DNA of 64,000 nucleotides from Pseudomonas ceruminis (GTDB lineage Bacteria; Pseudomonadota; Gammaproteobacteria; Pseudomonadales; Pseudomonadaceae): NCBI RefSeq assembly GCF_021602025.1, contig NZ_BQHW01000011.1, positions 1 to 64,000 of the forward strand, read 5' to 3'. Shown piece by piece: positions 45,039 to 54,864 of this stretch (position 1 is its first letter; each line of letters starts with the position of its first letter). The notes under the pieces were generated by a model. It saw only the letters and a program-made list of their open reading frames with translations, ran no database searches and was not told where the DNA came from. The position numbers and the translations under genes were made by a program.

Positions 45039-45938
45039 ATGTCCATGCCCGAAAAAGTCCGCCTGGTCGAAGTCGGCCCCCGCGACGGCCTGCAGAACGA
45101 AGCCCAGCCCATCAGCGTGGCCGACAAGGTGCAGTTGGTCGATGACCTCACCGCCGCTGGCCTGGCCTATATCGAAGTCGGCAGTTTCGTCTCGCCCAAG
45201 TGGGTGCCGCAGATGGCCGGCTCTGCCGAGGTGTTCGCCGGCATCCATCAGCGCCCGGGTGTGACCTACGCCGCCCTGGCGCCCAACTTGCGCGGTTTCG
45301 AGGACGCGCTGGCGGCCGGGGTGAAGGAAGTCGCCGTGTTCGCCGCGGCCTCCGAGGCGTTTTCCCAACGCAACATCAATTGCTCCATCGCCGAGAGCCT
45401 CACACGCTTCGAGCCGATCATGGCGGCCGCCCGCAGCCACGGTGTGCGCGTTCGCGGTTACGTTTCCTGTGTGCTCGGCTGCCCCTACGAGGGCAAGGTC
45501 AGCGCCGAACAGGTCGCCCCGGTGGCCAAGGCCCTGCATGACATGGGCTGCTACGAGGTTTCGCTGGGTGACACCATCGGCACCGGTACCGCCGGTGACA
45601 CCCGGCGGTTGTTCGAAGTGGTATCGGCGCAGGTGCCACGCGCACAGTTGGCCGGCCACTTCCACGATACCTATGGCCAGGCGCTGGCCAATGTGTATGC
45701 CAGCCTGCTCGAAGGCATCAGCGTGTTCGACAGCTCGGTCGCAGGGCTGGGCGGTTGCCCGTATGCCAAGGGCGCCACCGGCAACATTGCCAGCGAAGAT
45801 GTGGTGTACCTGCTGCAGGGGCTGGGCATTGAAACCGGCATCGACCTCGACCGCCTGATCGCTGCTGGGCAGCGCATCAGCAGCGTGCTGGGCCGTGCCA
45901 ATGGCTCGCGGGTGGCGCGGGCTCGCAGTGCGCAGTGA
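45039..45938 (+). CDS. mvaB: Hydroxymethylglutaryl-CoA lyase
   Basis: TIM-barrel lyase of 299 aa that splits HMG-CoA into acetoacetate and acetyl-CoA, the last step of leucine degradation. The opening VRLVEVGPRDGLQNE carries the catalytic Arg-Asp. Metal ligands are in HFHDTYG, and the signature GCPYAKGATGNIASED includes the active-site Cys. Length matches Pseudomonas enzymes. AGGA lies 8 nt before the ATG. The other leucine genes are not in this window. crcY lies just downstream. Confidence 0.93.
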   Translation: MSMPEKVRLVEVGPRDGLQNEAQPISVADKVQLVDDLTAAGLAYIEVGSFVSPKWVPQMAGSAEVFAGIHQRPGVTYAALAPNLRGFEDALAAGVKEVAVFAAASEAFSQRNINCSIAESLTRFEPIMAAARSHGVRVRGYVSCVLGCPYEGKVSAEQVAPVAKALHDMGCYEVSLGDTIGTGTAGDTRRLFEVVSAQVPRAQLAGHFHDTYGQALANVYASLLEGISVFDSSVAGLGGCPYAKGATGNIASEDVVYLLQGLGIETGIDLDRLIAAGQRISSVLGRANGSRVARARSAQ

Positions 45939-45970
45939 TTCACACGGTTGTCACAGGCCTGTGGGTGGAG

Positions 45971-46011
45971 TGTTACCGCCCCCACAGCCGCCAGCAAAAA
46001 ATCGGGTAACA
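45971..46011. promoter_or_regulatory. Candidate CbrB upstream activator sites
   Basis: Half sites TGTTAC (45971-45976) and GTAACA (46006-46011), matching the CbrB consensus halves as I recall them but 29 nt apart, about 85-120 bp before the sigma-54 promoter of crcY. A palindrome CACAGGCCTGTG (45952-45963) is just upstream. Confidence 0.45.
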
Positions 46012-46093
46012 GGGAAACAAATCGACAGAATTTCAGGGCACGAGATTTTTGCCTTCATGACCAAGCCATTGATTTTAAAGGAATTTCAAAAGT

Positions 46094-46109
46094 TGGCACG
46101 GCACCTGCT
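46094..46109 (+). promoter_or_regulatory. Sigma-54 promoter of crcY
   Basis: TGGCAC-N5-CTGCT with GG at 46095-46096 and GC at 46107-46108, the exact 10-bp -24/-12 spacing. It lies about 12 nt before the A-rich start of the RNA. Confidence 0.85.
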
Positions 46110-46119
46110 ATATCTTTCG

Positions 46120-46478
46120 TACAACAACAACAAAAAATGTGACACCCAATAAAAACAACAGGTAACGGCTCTGACATAACAAGAACAACACGGCAGAGGC
46201 GTAGCAAGCAGATTTTTTTGGAGTCGACACGCTTTTCAGGGGTTCGCCCCGCGAGCTGGCACAGAACAATAAAACTGCCTCGAGGCAGCAACAGCCAGAA
46301 TCGGATCTTCAGGATGAAAGCAGGTCAGCGCTCAAAAAAATACGTTTGCTCTTGACCCCGGATGGGGGTCGCTCGCAACACCAGGACAGGCTGACAAAAA
46401 CAACAAAAGGCCAGTCTTCAATAATAAGAAAAGAGCAGGCAACAACGCTTTGAGGGGAGCTTCGGCTCCCCTCAGTGC
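46120..46478 (+). ncRNA. crcY: CrcY small RNA, decoy for Hfq/Crc
   Basis: Untranslated RNA of about 360 nt in the 533-bp interval between mvaB and the MgtC gene, the position I recall for crcY in P. putida. It binds Hfq/Crc through repeated A-rich CA motifs and so relieves catabolite repression. At least six AANAANAA-type blocks are visible (46121-46137, 46147-46160, 46177-46189, 46264-46274, 46394-46408, 46420-46433). It has a sigma-54 promoter for CbrAB control and ends at a UUCG-loop hairpin. Exact ends are estimated. The open frames across it have no ribosome sites. Confidence 0.88.
46451..46474. terminator. crcY/mgtC bidirectional terminator
   Basis: TGAGGGGAGC and GCTCCCCTCA (10 bp) with a TTCG tetraloop. 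It ends crcY and overlaps the stop codon of the convergent MgtC gene. Confidence 0.8.
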
Positions 46479-46990
46479 TTCCTGCCCTCCTCCTCCTTCT
46501 GTTTCTCCTCGTCCTGCCCCTCGACCTTCTCCACCACCAACGGCATCGTCGCCAGCACCAGCAACGCCAGCAGGGTGCTGATCAGCGCCGTGGCTTCACG
46601 CCCCATGCCTGCGGCCGTGCCAATGGCAGCGGTCATCCACAACCCCGCCGCGGTGGTCAGGCCTTTGACATGGCTGGTGTCCTGGCCATTACCCTTGAGG
46701 ATGGTGCCCGCACCGAGAAACCCGATACCGGCGACGATACCCTGGATCACGCGGCTCAAAGCCTGCTCATCGGCACCGGCCATGCTGGGGGCCAGCACGA
46801 ACAGCGCCGCGCCCATCGACACCAGCATGTGCGTGCGCACACCGGCGGATTTGCCTTTGTGCTCGCGCTCGAACCCCAGCACGGCGCCGAGCACCGCCGC
46901 CATCAGCAGGCGCAGGAGAACACGGGTGACTTCGCCTGCATCGGTAAGGTCGGCGAATTCTGCTTGCAGGGTTTGCCAGATAAGGTCCAT
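46472..46990 (-). CDS. MgtC/SapB-family membrane protein
   Basis: Inner-membrane protein of 172 aa with four or five helices. The family core is MAAVLGAVLGFEREHKGKSA and GVRTHMLVSMGAALFVL near 30-67, then GIVAGIGFLGAGTIL near 87-101 and GLTTAAGLWMTAAIG. The C-terminal tail is highly charged (Glu/Lys). MgtC-like proteins influence ATP synthase, Mg2+ and phosphate balance. The start at 46990 is preferred over a longer frame. It converges on crcY with a shared terminator. Confidence 0.88.
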   Translation of the reverse strand: MDLIWQTLQAEFADLTDAGEVTRVLLRLLMAAVLGAVLGFEREHKGKSAGVRTHMLVSMGAALFVLAPSMAGADEQALSRVIQGIVAGIGFLGAGTILKGNGQDTSHVKGLTTAAGLWMTAAIGTAAGMGREATALISTLLALLVLATMPLVVEKVEGQDEEKQKEEEGRKH

Positions 46991-47136
46991 TGATGCGCTT
47001 CCAGGCCAGAGCAATAGTGTGCTGCCTGTGAAGATTGACCTCTGCACTGCCCGCAAAGTGCCCGCCCGGCGGAACGATGCAGCAACCCTCCACGACGCGC
47101 GGTCACACGTGTAACTGCAACCTGGAGGACCCTCCC

Positions 47137-47376
47137 ATGCCAGTGGAAATTGATCAAAGCACCCGCCGTTGCACCCTGATCAGCGCTGACCTGCGCCTTG
47201 AAGGCGAAGGCTCGGCGATCGAAATCGTGACGGACGAGCAATTGCACATGTCTGTGGCGCTGTTGGCCGGTCAGCGTGTTCCTATCACTGAAACCGAGGC
47301 TGACGCGTTGACGGTTGCCGGTGCGGTGGATAGCCGCAGGCATCTGAAGGCCAGCGTTCCAGGCTCCGTAATCTAA
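47137..47376 (+). CDS. DUF3203 protein
   Basis: Small cytoplasmic protein of 79 aa with the DUF3203 pattern found in Pseudomonas: STRRCTLISADLRLEGEGS followed by LLAGQRVPITETEADALTVAG. GGAGGA lies 6 nt before the ATG; the longer frame from 47035 is not used. No function is known. It is divergent from the MgtC gene. Confidence 0.8.
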   Translation: MPVEIDQSTRRCTLISADLRLEGEGSAIEIVTDEQLHMSVALLAGQRVPITETEADALTVAGAVDSRRHLKASVPGSVI

Positions 47377-47498
47377 GGGGTCAACGGCCATTGCCGGCAA
47401 TCTGATACGGTTTTTATCGCGCAACCTGAGCCTGTGCTGAAAACAGCTCGGGGGCCATAGTGCTCAGGCCTGATCGAGGCCAACAGAGCACCGACGCC

Positions 47499-48887
47499 AT
47501 GAACGACAGAATTCAAGCCATCGACCTGGCCGCCGCCAAGCCGACTACCGTCAGCGGTATCCATACCCGAAGCTTCACGGGCCTGTACCGCAACCTGCGC
47601 ATCGGTTTTGCAGGTGCACTGTTCGTTCTGTTCTTCGGCACCGCCTGGCTCGACTGGAACGGCCGCCAGGCTGTGCTCTGGGACCTATCCAGCAGCAAAT
47701 TCCACATCTTTGGGGCCACCTTCTGGCCACAGGACTTCATCCTTCTGTCAGCGCTGCTGATCATCGGCGCTTTCGGTTTGTTTGCCAGCACCGTGTATGC
47801 CGGCCGTGTGTGGTGTGGTTACAGCTGCCCGCAAAGCGTCTGGACGTGGCTGTTCATGTGGTGCGAAAAGGTCACCGAGGGTGATCGCAACCAGCGTATC
47901 AAGCTCGCCGCGGCCCCCTGGAGCCTGAACAAGCTGGCCCGTCGCGTACTCAAGCACGGCCTGTGGCTGGCGATCGCCGTGGTCACCGGCCTGACCTTCG
48001 TCGGTTACTTCACGCCGATCCGTGCGCTGGCCCTAGAGCTGTTCAGCCTGCAACTGAGCGGCGTTGCGCTGTTCTGGGTCGTCTTCTTCACCGCCGCCAC
48101 CTACCTCAATGCCGGCTGGCTACGCGAGGCAGTGTGCCTGCACATGTGCCCCTATGCGCGCTTTCAGAGCGTGATGTTCGACAAGGACACCCTGGCCGTT
48201 GCCTACGACCCGCGCCGGGGCGAAACACGCGGCCCGCGCAAGAAAGGTAGCGACCCCCAGGCGCAAGGCCTGGGCGATTGCATCGACTGCACCCTGTGCG
48301 TGCAGGTCTGCCCCACCGGCATCGATATTCGCGAGGGCCTGCAGATGGCCTGCATCGGTTGCGCGGCCTGTATCGACGCCTGCGACAACGTCATGGGCAA
48401 GATGGGTTACCCGCGCGGCCTGATCGGTTACAAGTCCGAACACAGCCTGCAAGGCGGCACCACGCACTGGCTGCGCCCTCGCCTTGTAGGCTACGCCGTC
48501 GCCTTGCTGATCATGCTGGCGGCCCTGGTCGCAGCCTTGCAGATGCGCCCGATGGTGTCGCTGGACGTGCTCAAGGACCGCGGCCTGTTCCGCGAGAATG
48601 CCCAGGGCCAGGTCGAGAACATTTACCTGCTCAAGGTCATCAACAAGACCTCGCAGAGCCAGCGTTATCACCTGCGGCTGCTGGACGCCGACGGGTTCGC
48701 GCTGCAGGGCAAAACCGAACTGGTCATCCCGGCCGGAGAGATGAGCGAGCTACCGGTGTCGGTGGCCATGCTCGCCGAGCGCCCGACCAGCAGTTCGCAG
48801 GACCTGGCTTTCGAAATACAGGACAGCGACCAACCGGCCGTGCGCAGCGTGGCTCACACCCGCTTCGTGGCACCGGTCAACCGCTGA
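47499..48887 (+). CDS. ccoG: Cytochrome oxidase maturation Fe-S membrane protein CcoG
   Basis: RdxA/FixG-type inner-membrane ferredoxin of 462 aa, a Cu(II) reductase in cbb3 oxidase assembly. Membrane helices lie at about 36-56, 80-100, 150-172, 185-205 and 335-355. GRVWCGYSCPQSVWTW precedes the first, and two 4Fe-4S clusters are formed by CIDCTLCVQVCP and CIGCAACIDACD. The C-terminal periplasmic Ig-like domain starts near 380. This copy is unlinked to ccoNOPQ. The start is the ATG at 47499. Confidence 0.9.
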   Translation: MNDRIQAIDLAAAKPTTVSGIHTRSFTGLYRNLRIGFAGALFVLFFGTAWLDWNGRQAVLWDLSSSKFHIFGATFWPQDFILLSALLIIGAFGLFASTVYAGRVWCGYSCPQSVWTWLFMWCEKVTEGDRNQRIKLAAAPWSLNKLARRVLKHGLWLAIAVVTGLTFVGYFTPIRALALELFSLQLSGVALFWVVFFTAATYLNAGWLREAVCLHMCPYARFQSVMFDKDTLAVAYDPRRGETRGPRKKGSDPQAQGLGDCIDCTLCVQVCPTGIDIREGLQMACIGCAACIDACDNVMGKMGYPRGLIGYKSEHSLQGGTTHWLRPRLVGYAVALLIMLAALVAALQMRPMVSLDVLKDRGLFRENAQGQVENIYLLKVINKTSQSQRYHLRLLDADGFALQGKTELVIPAGEMSELPVSVAMLAERPTSSSQDLAFEIQDSDQPAVRSVAHTRFVAPVNR

Positions 48888-48926
48888 TCCCTTACACTGA
48901 CTGTTCACCTTGCTTGCCGAGCCAAC

Positions 48927-50336
48927 ATGAAACGCTACGAACGCTTCGCCGACGACATTGCCGAACTGATCCGCTCCGGGGTGCTCGGGCCCGGCCAGCG
49001 CGTACCCTCAGTGCGCTACGCCAGCCAGACCCACGGGGTCAGCCCGTCGACCGTGTTCCAGGCCTACTACCTGCTCGAGCGCCGCGGGCTCATACGCGCA
49101 CGGCCGCGCTCGGGCTACTTCGTCAACGCCCATGCGCCGCGCCAGTTCAAGGAGCCGCAGGCGTTGGAGCCGCTGAGCGAATCGACCGATGTGGATGTCA
49201 GCGCGCTGGTGTTTTCCATCCTCGAGTCGATCAAGGACCCGAACACCGTGCCGTTCGGCTCGGCCTTCCCAAGCCCGGAGCTGTTCCCGCTGCAGCGTCT
49301 GTCGCGTTCGCTGGCCAGCGCCAGCCGGGCGATGGACCCGCGCATGGTGGTGACTGATCTGTCGCCTGGCAACCCGCAGCTACGCCGGCAGATCGCCCTG
49401 CGTTACATGGTCGGCGGGCTGATGCTGCCCATGGAAGAGCTGCTGATCACCAACGGTGCGCTGGAGGCGTTGAACCTGTGCCTGCAGGCAGTGACCGAAC
49501 CGGGCGACCTGGTGGCGATCGAGGCGCCGGCCTTCTACGCCTGCCTGCAGGTGCTGGAACGGCTCAAGCTCAAGGCGGTGGAAATTCCGGTTCACCCCCG
49601 CGAAGGCATGGACCTGGGGGTCTTGGCGCAAACCCTGGAGAAGCACCCGGTCAAGGCGGTGTGGTGCATGACTAACTTCCAGAACCCAGTGGGCGCCAGC
49701 ATGCCCGAAGCCAAGAAACAGGCGCTGGTCGAACTGCTGCAGCGCCACCAGGTGCCGTTGATCGAGGACGATGTCTACGCCGAGCTGTATTACTCGCAAC
49801 AGGCGCCCAAACCGGCCAAGGCCTTCGACACCCAGGGCCTGGTGATGCACTGTGGTTCGTTCGCCAAGAGCCTGGCGCCCGGCTACCGCATCGGCTGGGT
49901 CGCTGCCGGGCGCTTTGCGCAGAAAATCGAGCGGCTCAAGCTGATGACCTCGCTGTGCGCCTCGATGCCCGCCCAGGCGGCCATCGCCGATTACCTGCAA
50001 CACGGCGGCTACGACCGCCATTTGCGCAAGCTGCGCTACGCCCTGGAAGGCCAGCAGGCCAACATGCTCGCTGCCATCGCCCGGCATTTCCCGGCACAGA
50101 CCCGGGTCAGCCAACCGGCCGGGGGCTACTTCCTGTGGCTGGAACTGCCCGAGCAGATGGACGCCCTGAAACTGTTCCACATGGCGCTGGCGCAGGGCAT
50201 CAGCATCGCCCCAGGGCCGATCTTCTCGCCCACTCGCCGCTTTGGTAACTGTATCCGGCTGAACTACGGCAGCCCCTGGCATGACGATGCCGAACGGGCC
50301 ATGGAAACCCTCGGGCGCATTGTGCGATCGTTCTAG
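48927..50336 (+). CDS. MocR-type PLP-dependent regulator
   Basis: GntR winged helix (residues 5-73; SVRYASQTHGVSPSTVFQAYY) fused to an aminotransferase-like domain (about 105-465), 469 aa. The PLP lysine lies in CGSFAKSLAPGYRIGW near residue 312; EDDVYAELYY and NFQNPVGAS are other landmarks. Such proteins regulate amine, PLP or amino acid genes. No divergent target adjoins it, as ccoG is upstream on the same strand, so the regulon is unknown. Confidence 0.85.
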   Translation: MKRYERFADDIAELIRSGVLGPGQRVPSVRYASQTHGVSPSTVFQAYYLLERRGLIRARPRSGYFVNAHAPRQFKEPQALEPLSESTDVDVSALVFSILESIKDPNTVPFGSAFPSPELFPLQRLSRSLASASRAMDPRMVVTDLSPGNPQLRRQIALRYMVGGLMLPMEELLITNGALEALNLCLQAVTEPGDLVAIEAPAFYACLQVLERLKLKAVEIPVHPREGMDLGVLAQTLEKHPVKAVWCMTNFQNPVGASMPEAKKQALVELLQRHQVPLIEDDVYAELYYSQQAPKPAKAFDTQGLVMHCGSFAKSLAPGYRIGWVAAGRFAQKIERLKLMTSLCASMPAQAAIADYLQHGGYDRHLRKLRYALEGQQANMLAAIARHFPAQTRVSQPAGGYFLWLELPEQMDALKLFHMALAQGISIAPGPIFSPTRRFGNCIRLNYGSPWHDDAERAMETLGRIVRSF

Positions 50337-50399
50337 CCGACGCCTGGCTGGGCAGGCTAAAGTTGCACAATGCCCTTCAGCGCAAGCCCGGAAGCCCCG

Positions 50400-52472
50400 A
50401 TGCCGCAACGCGAACTGCTTCACCTGCGTCAGCAGCTCCAAGAGCTGCAAACGCGCAATGCCGAGCTCGAAACGACCCTGGCACAGCAGCAGGCAATGGG
50501 GGGCGATCTGTTTCGCTTTCTGTTCGACACCATGGACGAAGGCTTCTGCATCATCGAGTTCTGCGACGGCCCGCACGGCCCGCTCAGTGACTACGTGCAT
50601 GTGTTGGCCAACGCTGCGTATGCCAGGCACGCCGGGATCGCCAATGTGGTCGGGCAGAGCGTGCGCGAGATGGTGCCCGACGAGGCCGACGACTGGGTAG
50701 CCCGCTACGGTGCCGTACTGCGCACCGGTGAGCCCTTGCAGTTCGAGCAGGAACTGATTGCCACCGGCCGTGTGCTGGCCATTTCAAGTTTTCGCGTCGA
50801 GCCGCCGGAGCGCCGCCAGGTGGCGGTGCTGTTCAAGGATGTCACCGAAGGCCGCAGGACCGAGCATGCGCTGCAGCAGCTCAATGAAGACCTTGAGCAG
50901 CGGGTCAGCGAGGCCCTGGCCGAACGCAGGCTGTTCGCCGAGCTGGTCGATCACAGTGTGTTCAACGTCCATGTCCTCGATACCCACATGCGCTGGTTGG
51001 CGGTCAATCGCCAGGCCAGGCAAGTGTTTCATTCACTGTACGGGCGCATGCCCGAAATCGGCGAGCACCTACCAACATTGATGGGTGCCATCGCTTCTGA
51101 CAGCGAGCTAATCCTGGCCTTGTGGCAACGTGCGCTGGCCGGCGAGCAGTTCACCGAAGTGGCGGCATTTGGCCTGGCGCCGGACAAACGCCACTTCGAA
51201 TTGCGCTTCAATGCCCTGCGTGACCCTGACGGTAACCTGCAAGGTGCCTATCTGTTCGCCTACGACATCAGTGACCGGGTGCAGGAACAGCAACGCCTGG
51301 CCAAGGCCGAACAGGCATTGATCCAGGCGCAGAAAATGGAGGCCGTCGGCCAGCTCACCGGCGGCATCGCCCACGACTTCAACAATCTGCTCGCCAGCAT
51401 CCTCAACGCCCAGCAATTGATGCGTCAGCGCTTGGGCCAAAAACGCTACAACGATCTTGACCCGCTGCTGGAGCTCTCCAGCAGCTCGGCCAAGCGGGCC
51501 TCGTTGCTGGTGCATCGGTTACTGGCGTTCTCGCGTCAGCAAACCTTGCAGCCCCACGCCACCCAGGTCACAACGCTGGTGAGGGGCATGGAGGAGTTGA
51601 TTCGCCGCACCATTGGCCCAGGCATTGCCTTGCGCAGCCACTTCACCACGCCGCTGTGGCCGACCTTCATCGACCCACCCCAACTGGAAAGCGCCCTGCT
51701 CAACCTGTGCATCAACGCCCGCGACGCGATGCCGGAAGGGGGCGCGATCGACATCGAAGGTGAAAACCTCGTCCTCGACAGTGACCATGCACGGCAGCTG
51801 GAGCTGCCCGCCGGGGACTATGTGTGCCTGCGGGTGGTCGACAACGGCACCGGCATGAGTGCAGAAGTAGCGGCGCGCGCCTTCGACCCGTTCTTTTCCA
51901 CCAAACCCATGGGCCAAGGCACTGGCCTTGGGCTATCGATGACCTACGGTTTCGTGCGCCAGTCCGGTGGCCACGTGCGCTTGCTTTCGTCCCCCGGCCA
52001 CGGGACGCGGGTAGAGTTGTACCTGCCGCGTCATCACCAATCGGTTGAAGCGAGCGCCTGCGAGCCTGAGCGTACGTCGCTGCAGAGCAGCCACGCGAGC
52101 GGGCAACGCATCTTGCTGGTCGAAGACCAGGCAGCGTTGCGCCTGGTGGTCGGTGAAGTGCTCGAAGAGCTGGGCTATCAAGTCGAGGCCTTCGACAACG
52201 GCCCTGCGGCCCTGGCCCACCTGGCCAATGCTGCGCGGCCGGACCTGCTGCTCAGCGACATCGGCCTGCCCGGTGGCCTCAATGGCCGCCAGGTAGCGGA
52301 ACAGTGCCGGCTGAAGTACCCCGGCCTGCGGGTACTGTTCATGACGGGGTACGATGAAACGGCGGCGCTGAGCGATGGCGAGCTGCCGCCAGGCACCCAG
52401 GTGTTGACCAAACCCTTCGAACTCGAAGCATTGGCCGAGCGCGTACGCCAGCTGCTGGACGAGCTGCCCTGA
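50400..52472 (+). CDS. Hybrid PAS sensor histidine kinase with receiver domain
   Basis: Soluble hybrid kinase of 690 aa. A short coiled coil (residues 4-35) is followed by PAS domain 1 (about 40-165), a linker helix and PAS domain 2 (about 185-305). The HisKA box [18 protein letters not shown] is near 325-342; HATPase_c has [20 protein letters not shown] and GTGLGLSM (about 430-540). A receiver domain (about 575-688) has VEDQ, the phospho-Asp in [11 protein letters not shown] and Lys in LTKPF. No transmembrane segments, so it senses a cytoplasmic signal. The ATG at 50400 has GGAAG upstream. Confidence 0.88.
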   Translation: MPQRELLHLRQQLQELQTRNAELETTLAQQQAMGGDLFRFLFDTMDEGFCIIEFCDGPHGPLSDYVHVLANAAYARHAGIANVVGQSVREMVPDEADDWVARYGAVLRTGEPLQFEQELIATGRVLAISSFRVEPPERRQVAVLFKDVTEGRRTEHALQQLNEDLEQRVSEALAERRLFAELVDHSVFNVHVLDTHMRWLAVNRQARQVFHSLYGRMPEIGEHLPTLMGAIASDSELILALWQRALAGEQFTEVAAFGLAPDKRHFELRFNALRDPDGNLQGAYLFAYDISDRVQEQQRLAKAEQALIQAQKMEAVGQLTGGIAHDFNNLLASILNAQQLMRQRLGQKRYNDLDPLLELSSSSAKRASLLVHRLLAFSRQQTLQPHATQVTTLVRGMEELIRRTIGPGIALRSHFTTPLWPTFIDPPQLESALLNLCINARDAMPEGGAIDIEGENLVLDSDHARQLELPAGDYVCLRVVDNGTGMSAEVAARAFDPFFSTKPMGQGTGLGLSMTYGFVRQSGGHVRLLSSPGHGTRVELYLPRHHQSVEASACEPERTSLQSSHASGQRILLVEDQAALRLVVGEVLEELGYQVEAFDNGPAALAHLANAARPDLLLSDIGLPGGLNGRQVAEQCRLKYPGLRVLFMTGYDETAALSDGELPPGTQVLTKPFELEALAERVRQLLDELP

Positions 52473-52482
52473 CGGGCAGCAT

Positions 52483-53229
52483 TCAGCGGCCGCCGCCCAA
52501 ATCGATGAAACTGCCGGTGGAGTAAGACGCCTTTTCCGACAACAACCAGAGGATCGCTTCGGCGACCTCTTCAGGGTAACCACCACGGCCCATGGGCAGG
52601 CCGGGCTCGAGCTTGCTCACGCGGTCCGGGTCGCCGGACAGGGCATGGAAGCCGGTATGAATGTAACCGGGACGCACCCCATTGACCCGCACGCCCTCTG
52701 CTGCCACTTCCTTGGCCAGGCCCAGGGTAAACGTATCGAGGGCGCCCTTGGACGCGGCGTAATCGACGTATTCGTTGGGTGAGCCCAGGCGGGCGGCAAC
52801 CGAAGACACATTGACGATGGCCCCGCCTTGGCCGCCATGGCGGTGGGCCATGCGCAGCAGCGCGTGCTTGGCGCACAGCATCGGGCCGACCACGTTAGTC
52901 TTCATCACCTTGAGCAGGCGAAACTCCGACATGTCCTCGACGCGACTCTGCTGGCCGATGGTGCCGGCATTATTGACCAGCGCGGTGACCGGGCCGAGTT
53001 CCTGGTCGACGCGGTGGAACAGCTGAATCACCTCATCCTCGACACTGGCGTCGGCGCGCACGCTGATGGCTTCAGCGCCCAGTGCACGGGCCTGGGCGAG
53101 AATGCTTTGCGCGGCCTGATCGTCGGCGTGGTAGTTGATACAGATGCGGTAGCCCTGCTGTGCAGCCAGCAACGCAGTGGCGGCGCCAATGCCACGGCTG
53201 GCACCCGTGATGACGATGACTTTCTCCAT
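52483..53229 (-). CDS. SDR-family oxidoreductase
   Basis: NAD(P)-dependent short-chain dehydrogenase of 248 aa with motif TGASRGIGAATA (8-19), NNAG near 88-91, catalytic Ser in NVSSVAARLG and YVDYAASKGALD holding Tyr and Lys. The C-terminus ends GSFIDLGGGR. It belongs to the glucose/ribitol-type SDRs; the substrate is open. The start at 53229 is taken over a longer frame. It converges on the hybrid kinase with a 10-bp gap. Confidence 0.85.
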   Translation of the reverse strand: MEKVIVITGASRGIGAATALLAAQQGYRICINYHADDQAAQSILAQARALGAEAISVRADASVEDEVIQLFHRVDQELGPVTALVNNAGTIGQQSRVEDMSEFRLLKVMKTNVVGPMLCAKHALLRMAHRHGGQGGAIVNVSSVAARLGSPNEYVDYAASKGALDTFTLGLAKEVAAEGVRVNGVRPGYIHTGFHALSGDPDRVSKLEPGLPMGRGGYPEEVAEAILWLLSEKASYSTGSFIDLGGGR

Positions 53230-53328
53230 GGATCTGCCGATTGCCTGGTAAGGAAAGATCGACAATAGGGGAAAAAGAATCGCAGGGGAATAGATCACAC
53301 GGGGCTGCCAAGTGCGCGCCCCGGGCCG

Positions 53329-54864
53329 TCAATGCCCCGCCGAGCCCGGCGCCGCCTTCGCGGTGAACGGCGGCTTGGCAAACCACACCAGCAGGATCAA
53401 CCCGGCGAACACCCACGTCATCAACGTGAAATAATCCACGGTGGACATCATGTACGCCTGGCCGTTGAGTATCTGCTCCAGCTGCGCATAGCTCTGCGGG
53501 CTCGCCCCTCCCAGTTGCTCCAGCGTGTGCCGTGTGGCCGGCTCGTACTGGCTGATGTGCTCGCTCAGATAGGCATGGTGCTGGTCAGCCCGGCGAATCC
53601 AGATCCACGTCGTCAACGACGCCGCAAAGCTCCCCCCCAGCGTGCGCAGGAACGTCGCCAGCCCAGAGCCGTCGGCGATCTGGTGCGGTGGCAAGTCCGA
53701 CAGCAAGATGCTCAAGGTCGGCATGAAGAACAAGGCCACGCCAATCCCCATGAACAACTGCACCAGGGCAATGTGCTGGAAGTCCACTTCATTGGTGAAG
53801 CCAGCCCGCATGAAGCAGCTCGTGCCGATCGCCAGAAACGCGAGCCCCGCCAGCAGACGCAGATCGAAACGGTGCGCGTACTTGCCCACGAACGGCGACA
53901 TGATCACCGGCAGCAGACCGATTGGCGCTACCGCCAGGCCTGCCCAGGTAGCCGTGTAGCCCATCTGCGTCTGCAGCCACTGCGGCAGGATCAGGTTGAT
54001 GCCGAAGAACCCCGCATACCCGCCTACCAGCACCATCGTGCCGATGCGGAAATTGCGGTGCACGAACAGCCGAAGGTTGACCACCGGGTGGCGGTCGGTG
54101 AGCTCCCAGATGATGAAGATCGCCAGGAACACCACCGAGATCAGGCTGCCGGTGATGATGAACGACGACTCGAACCAGTCCAGGTCATTGCCTTTGTCGA
54201 GCACCACCTGCAACGCCCCGACCCCGACGATCAGGGTCAGCAACCCGATGTAGTCCATCGGCTGGCGGCTGGTGACCACCGGCCGCGTGCGCATCTGCTG
54301 CCGCACCACCGCTGCGGCGAACAAGCCGATCGGCACGTTGATGAAGAAGATCCATGGCCAGCTGTAGCTGTCGGTGATCCAGCCGCCCAGGATTGGCCCG
54401 GCAATCGGCGCCACCACCGTGACCATCGCCAGCAGCGCCAAGGCCATGCCCCGCTTGGCCGGGGGGTACACGGCAATTAGCAGGGTCTGGGTCATCGGGT
54501 ACAACGGCCCGGCCACCACCCCCTGAAGCACACGAAAGCCCACCAGTTCCGGCATCGACTGGGCAATACCGCACAGGAACGACGCCAGCACGAACAGCAG
54601 CGTGGCCCAGATGAACAGCTTGACCTCACCGAAACGCCGGCTGAGCCAGCCGGTCAGCGGCAAGGCAATGGCATTGCTTACCGCGAACGACGTGATCACC
54701 CAGGTGCCCTGCTCGTAACTCACCCCCAGGTTGCCGGAAATGGTCGGCAGCGCCACGTTGGCGATGGTGGTGTCGAGCACCTGCATGAAGGTCGCCAGCG
54801 ACAGGCCGATGGTGGTCAGCAACAGGCTTGGCGGCGTGAATTGGGCCGGGGCAGCGTTGCTCAT
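53329..54864 (-). CDS. DHA2-family multidrug efflux transporter EmrB-like
   Basis: Inner-membrane drug:H+ antiporter of 511 aa with 14 predicted helices. DHA2 signatures are LDTTIANVALPTISGNLG near 30-47, GWLSRRFGEVKLF, and motif C in VVAPIAGPILGGWI near 150-163. With the EmrA-like fusion protein it forms a two-part pump that needs an outer-membrane channel from elsewhere. ATG overlaps the emrA-like stop by four bases. No outer-membrane factor gene is in the window. Substrates unknown. Confidence 0.9.
   Translation of the reverse strand: MSNAAPAQFTPPSLLLTTIGLSLATFMQVLDTTIANVALPTISGNLGVSYEQGTWVITSFAVSNAIALPLTGWLSRRFGEVKLFIWATLLFVLASFLCGIAQSMPELVGFRVLQGVVAGPLYPMTQTLLIAVYPPAKRGMALALLAMVTVVAPIAGPILGGWITDSYSWPWIFFINVPIGLFAAAVVRQQMRTRPVVTSRQPMDYIGLLTLIVGVGALQVVLDKGNDLDWFESSFIITGSLISVVFLAIFIIWELTDRHPVVNLRLFVHRNFRIGTMVLVGGYAGFFGINLILPQWLQTQMGYTATWAGLAVAPIGLLPVIMSPFVGKYAHRFDLRLLAGLAFLAIGTSCFMRAGFTNEVDFQHIALVQLFMGIGVALFFMPTLSILLSDLPPHQIADGSGLATFLRTLGGSFAASLTTWIWIRRADQHHAYLSEHISQYEPATRHTLEQLGGASPQSYAQLEQILNGQAYMMSTVDYFTLMTWVFAGLILLVWFAKPPFTAKAAPGSAGH

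Noticed and set aside
45895-46291. Short open frames across the crcY region
   Set aside because: No ribosome sites; the sigma-54 promoter, CA motifs and hairpin identify a non-coding RNA.
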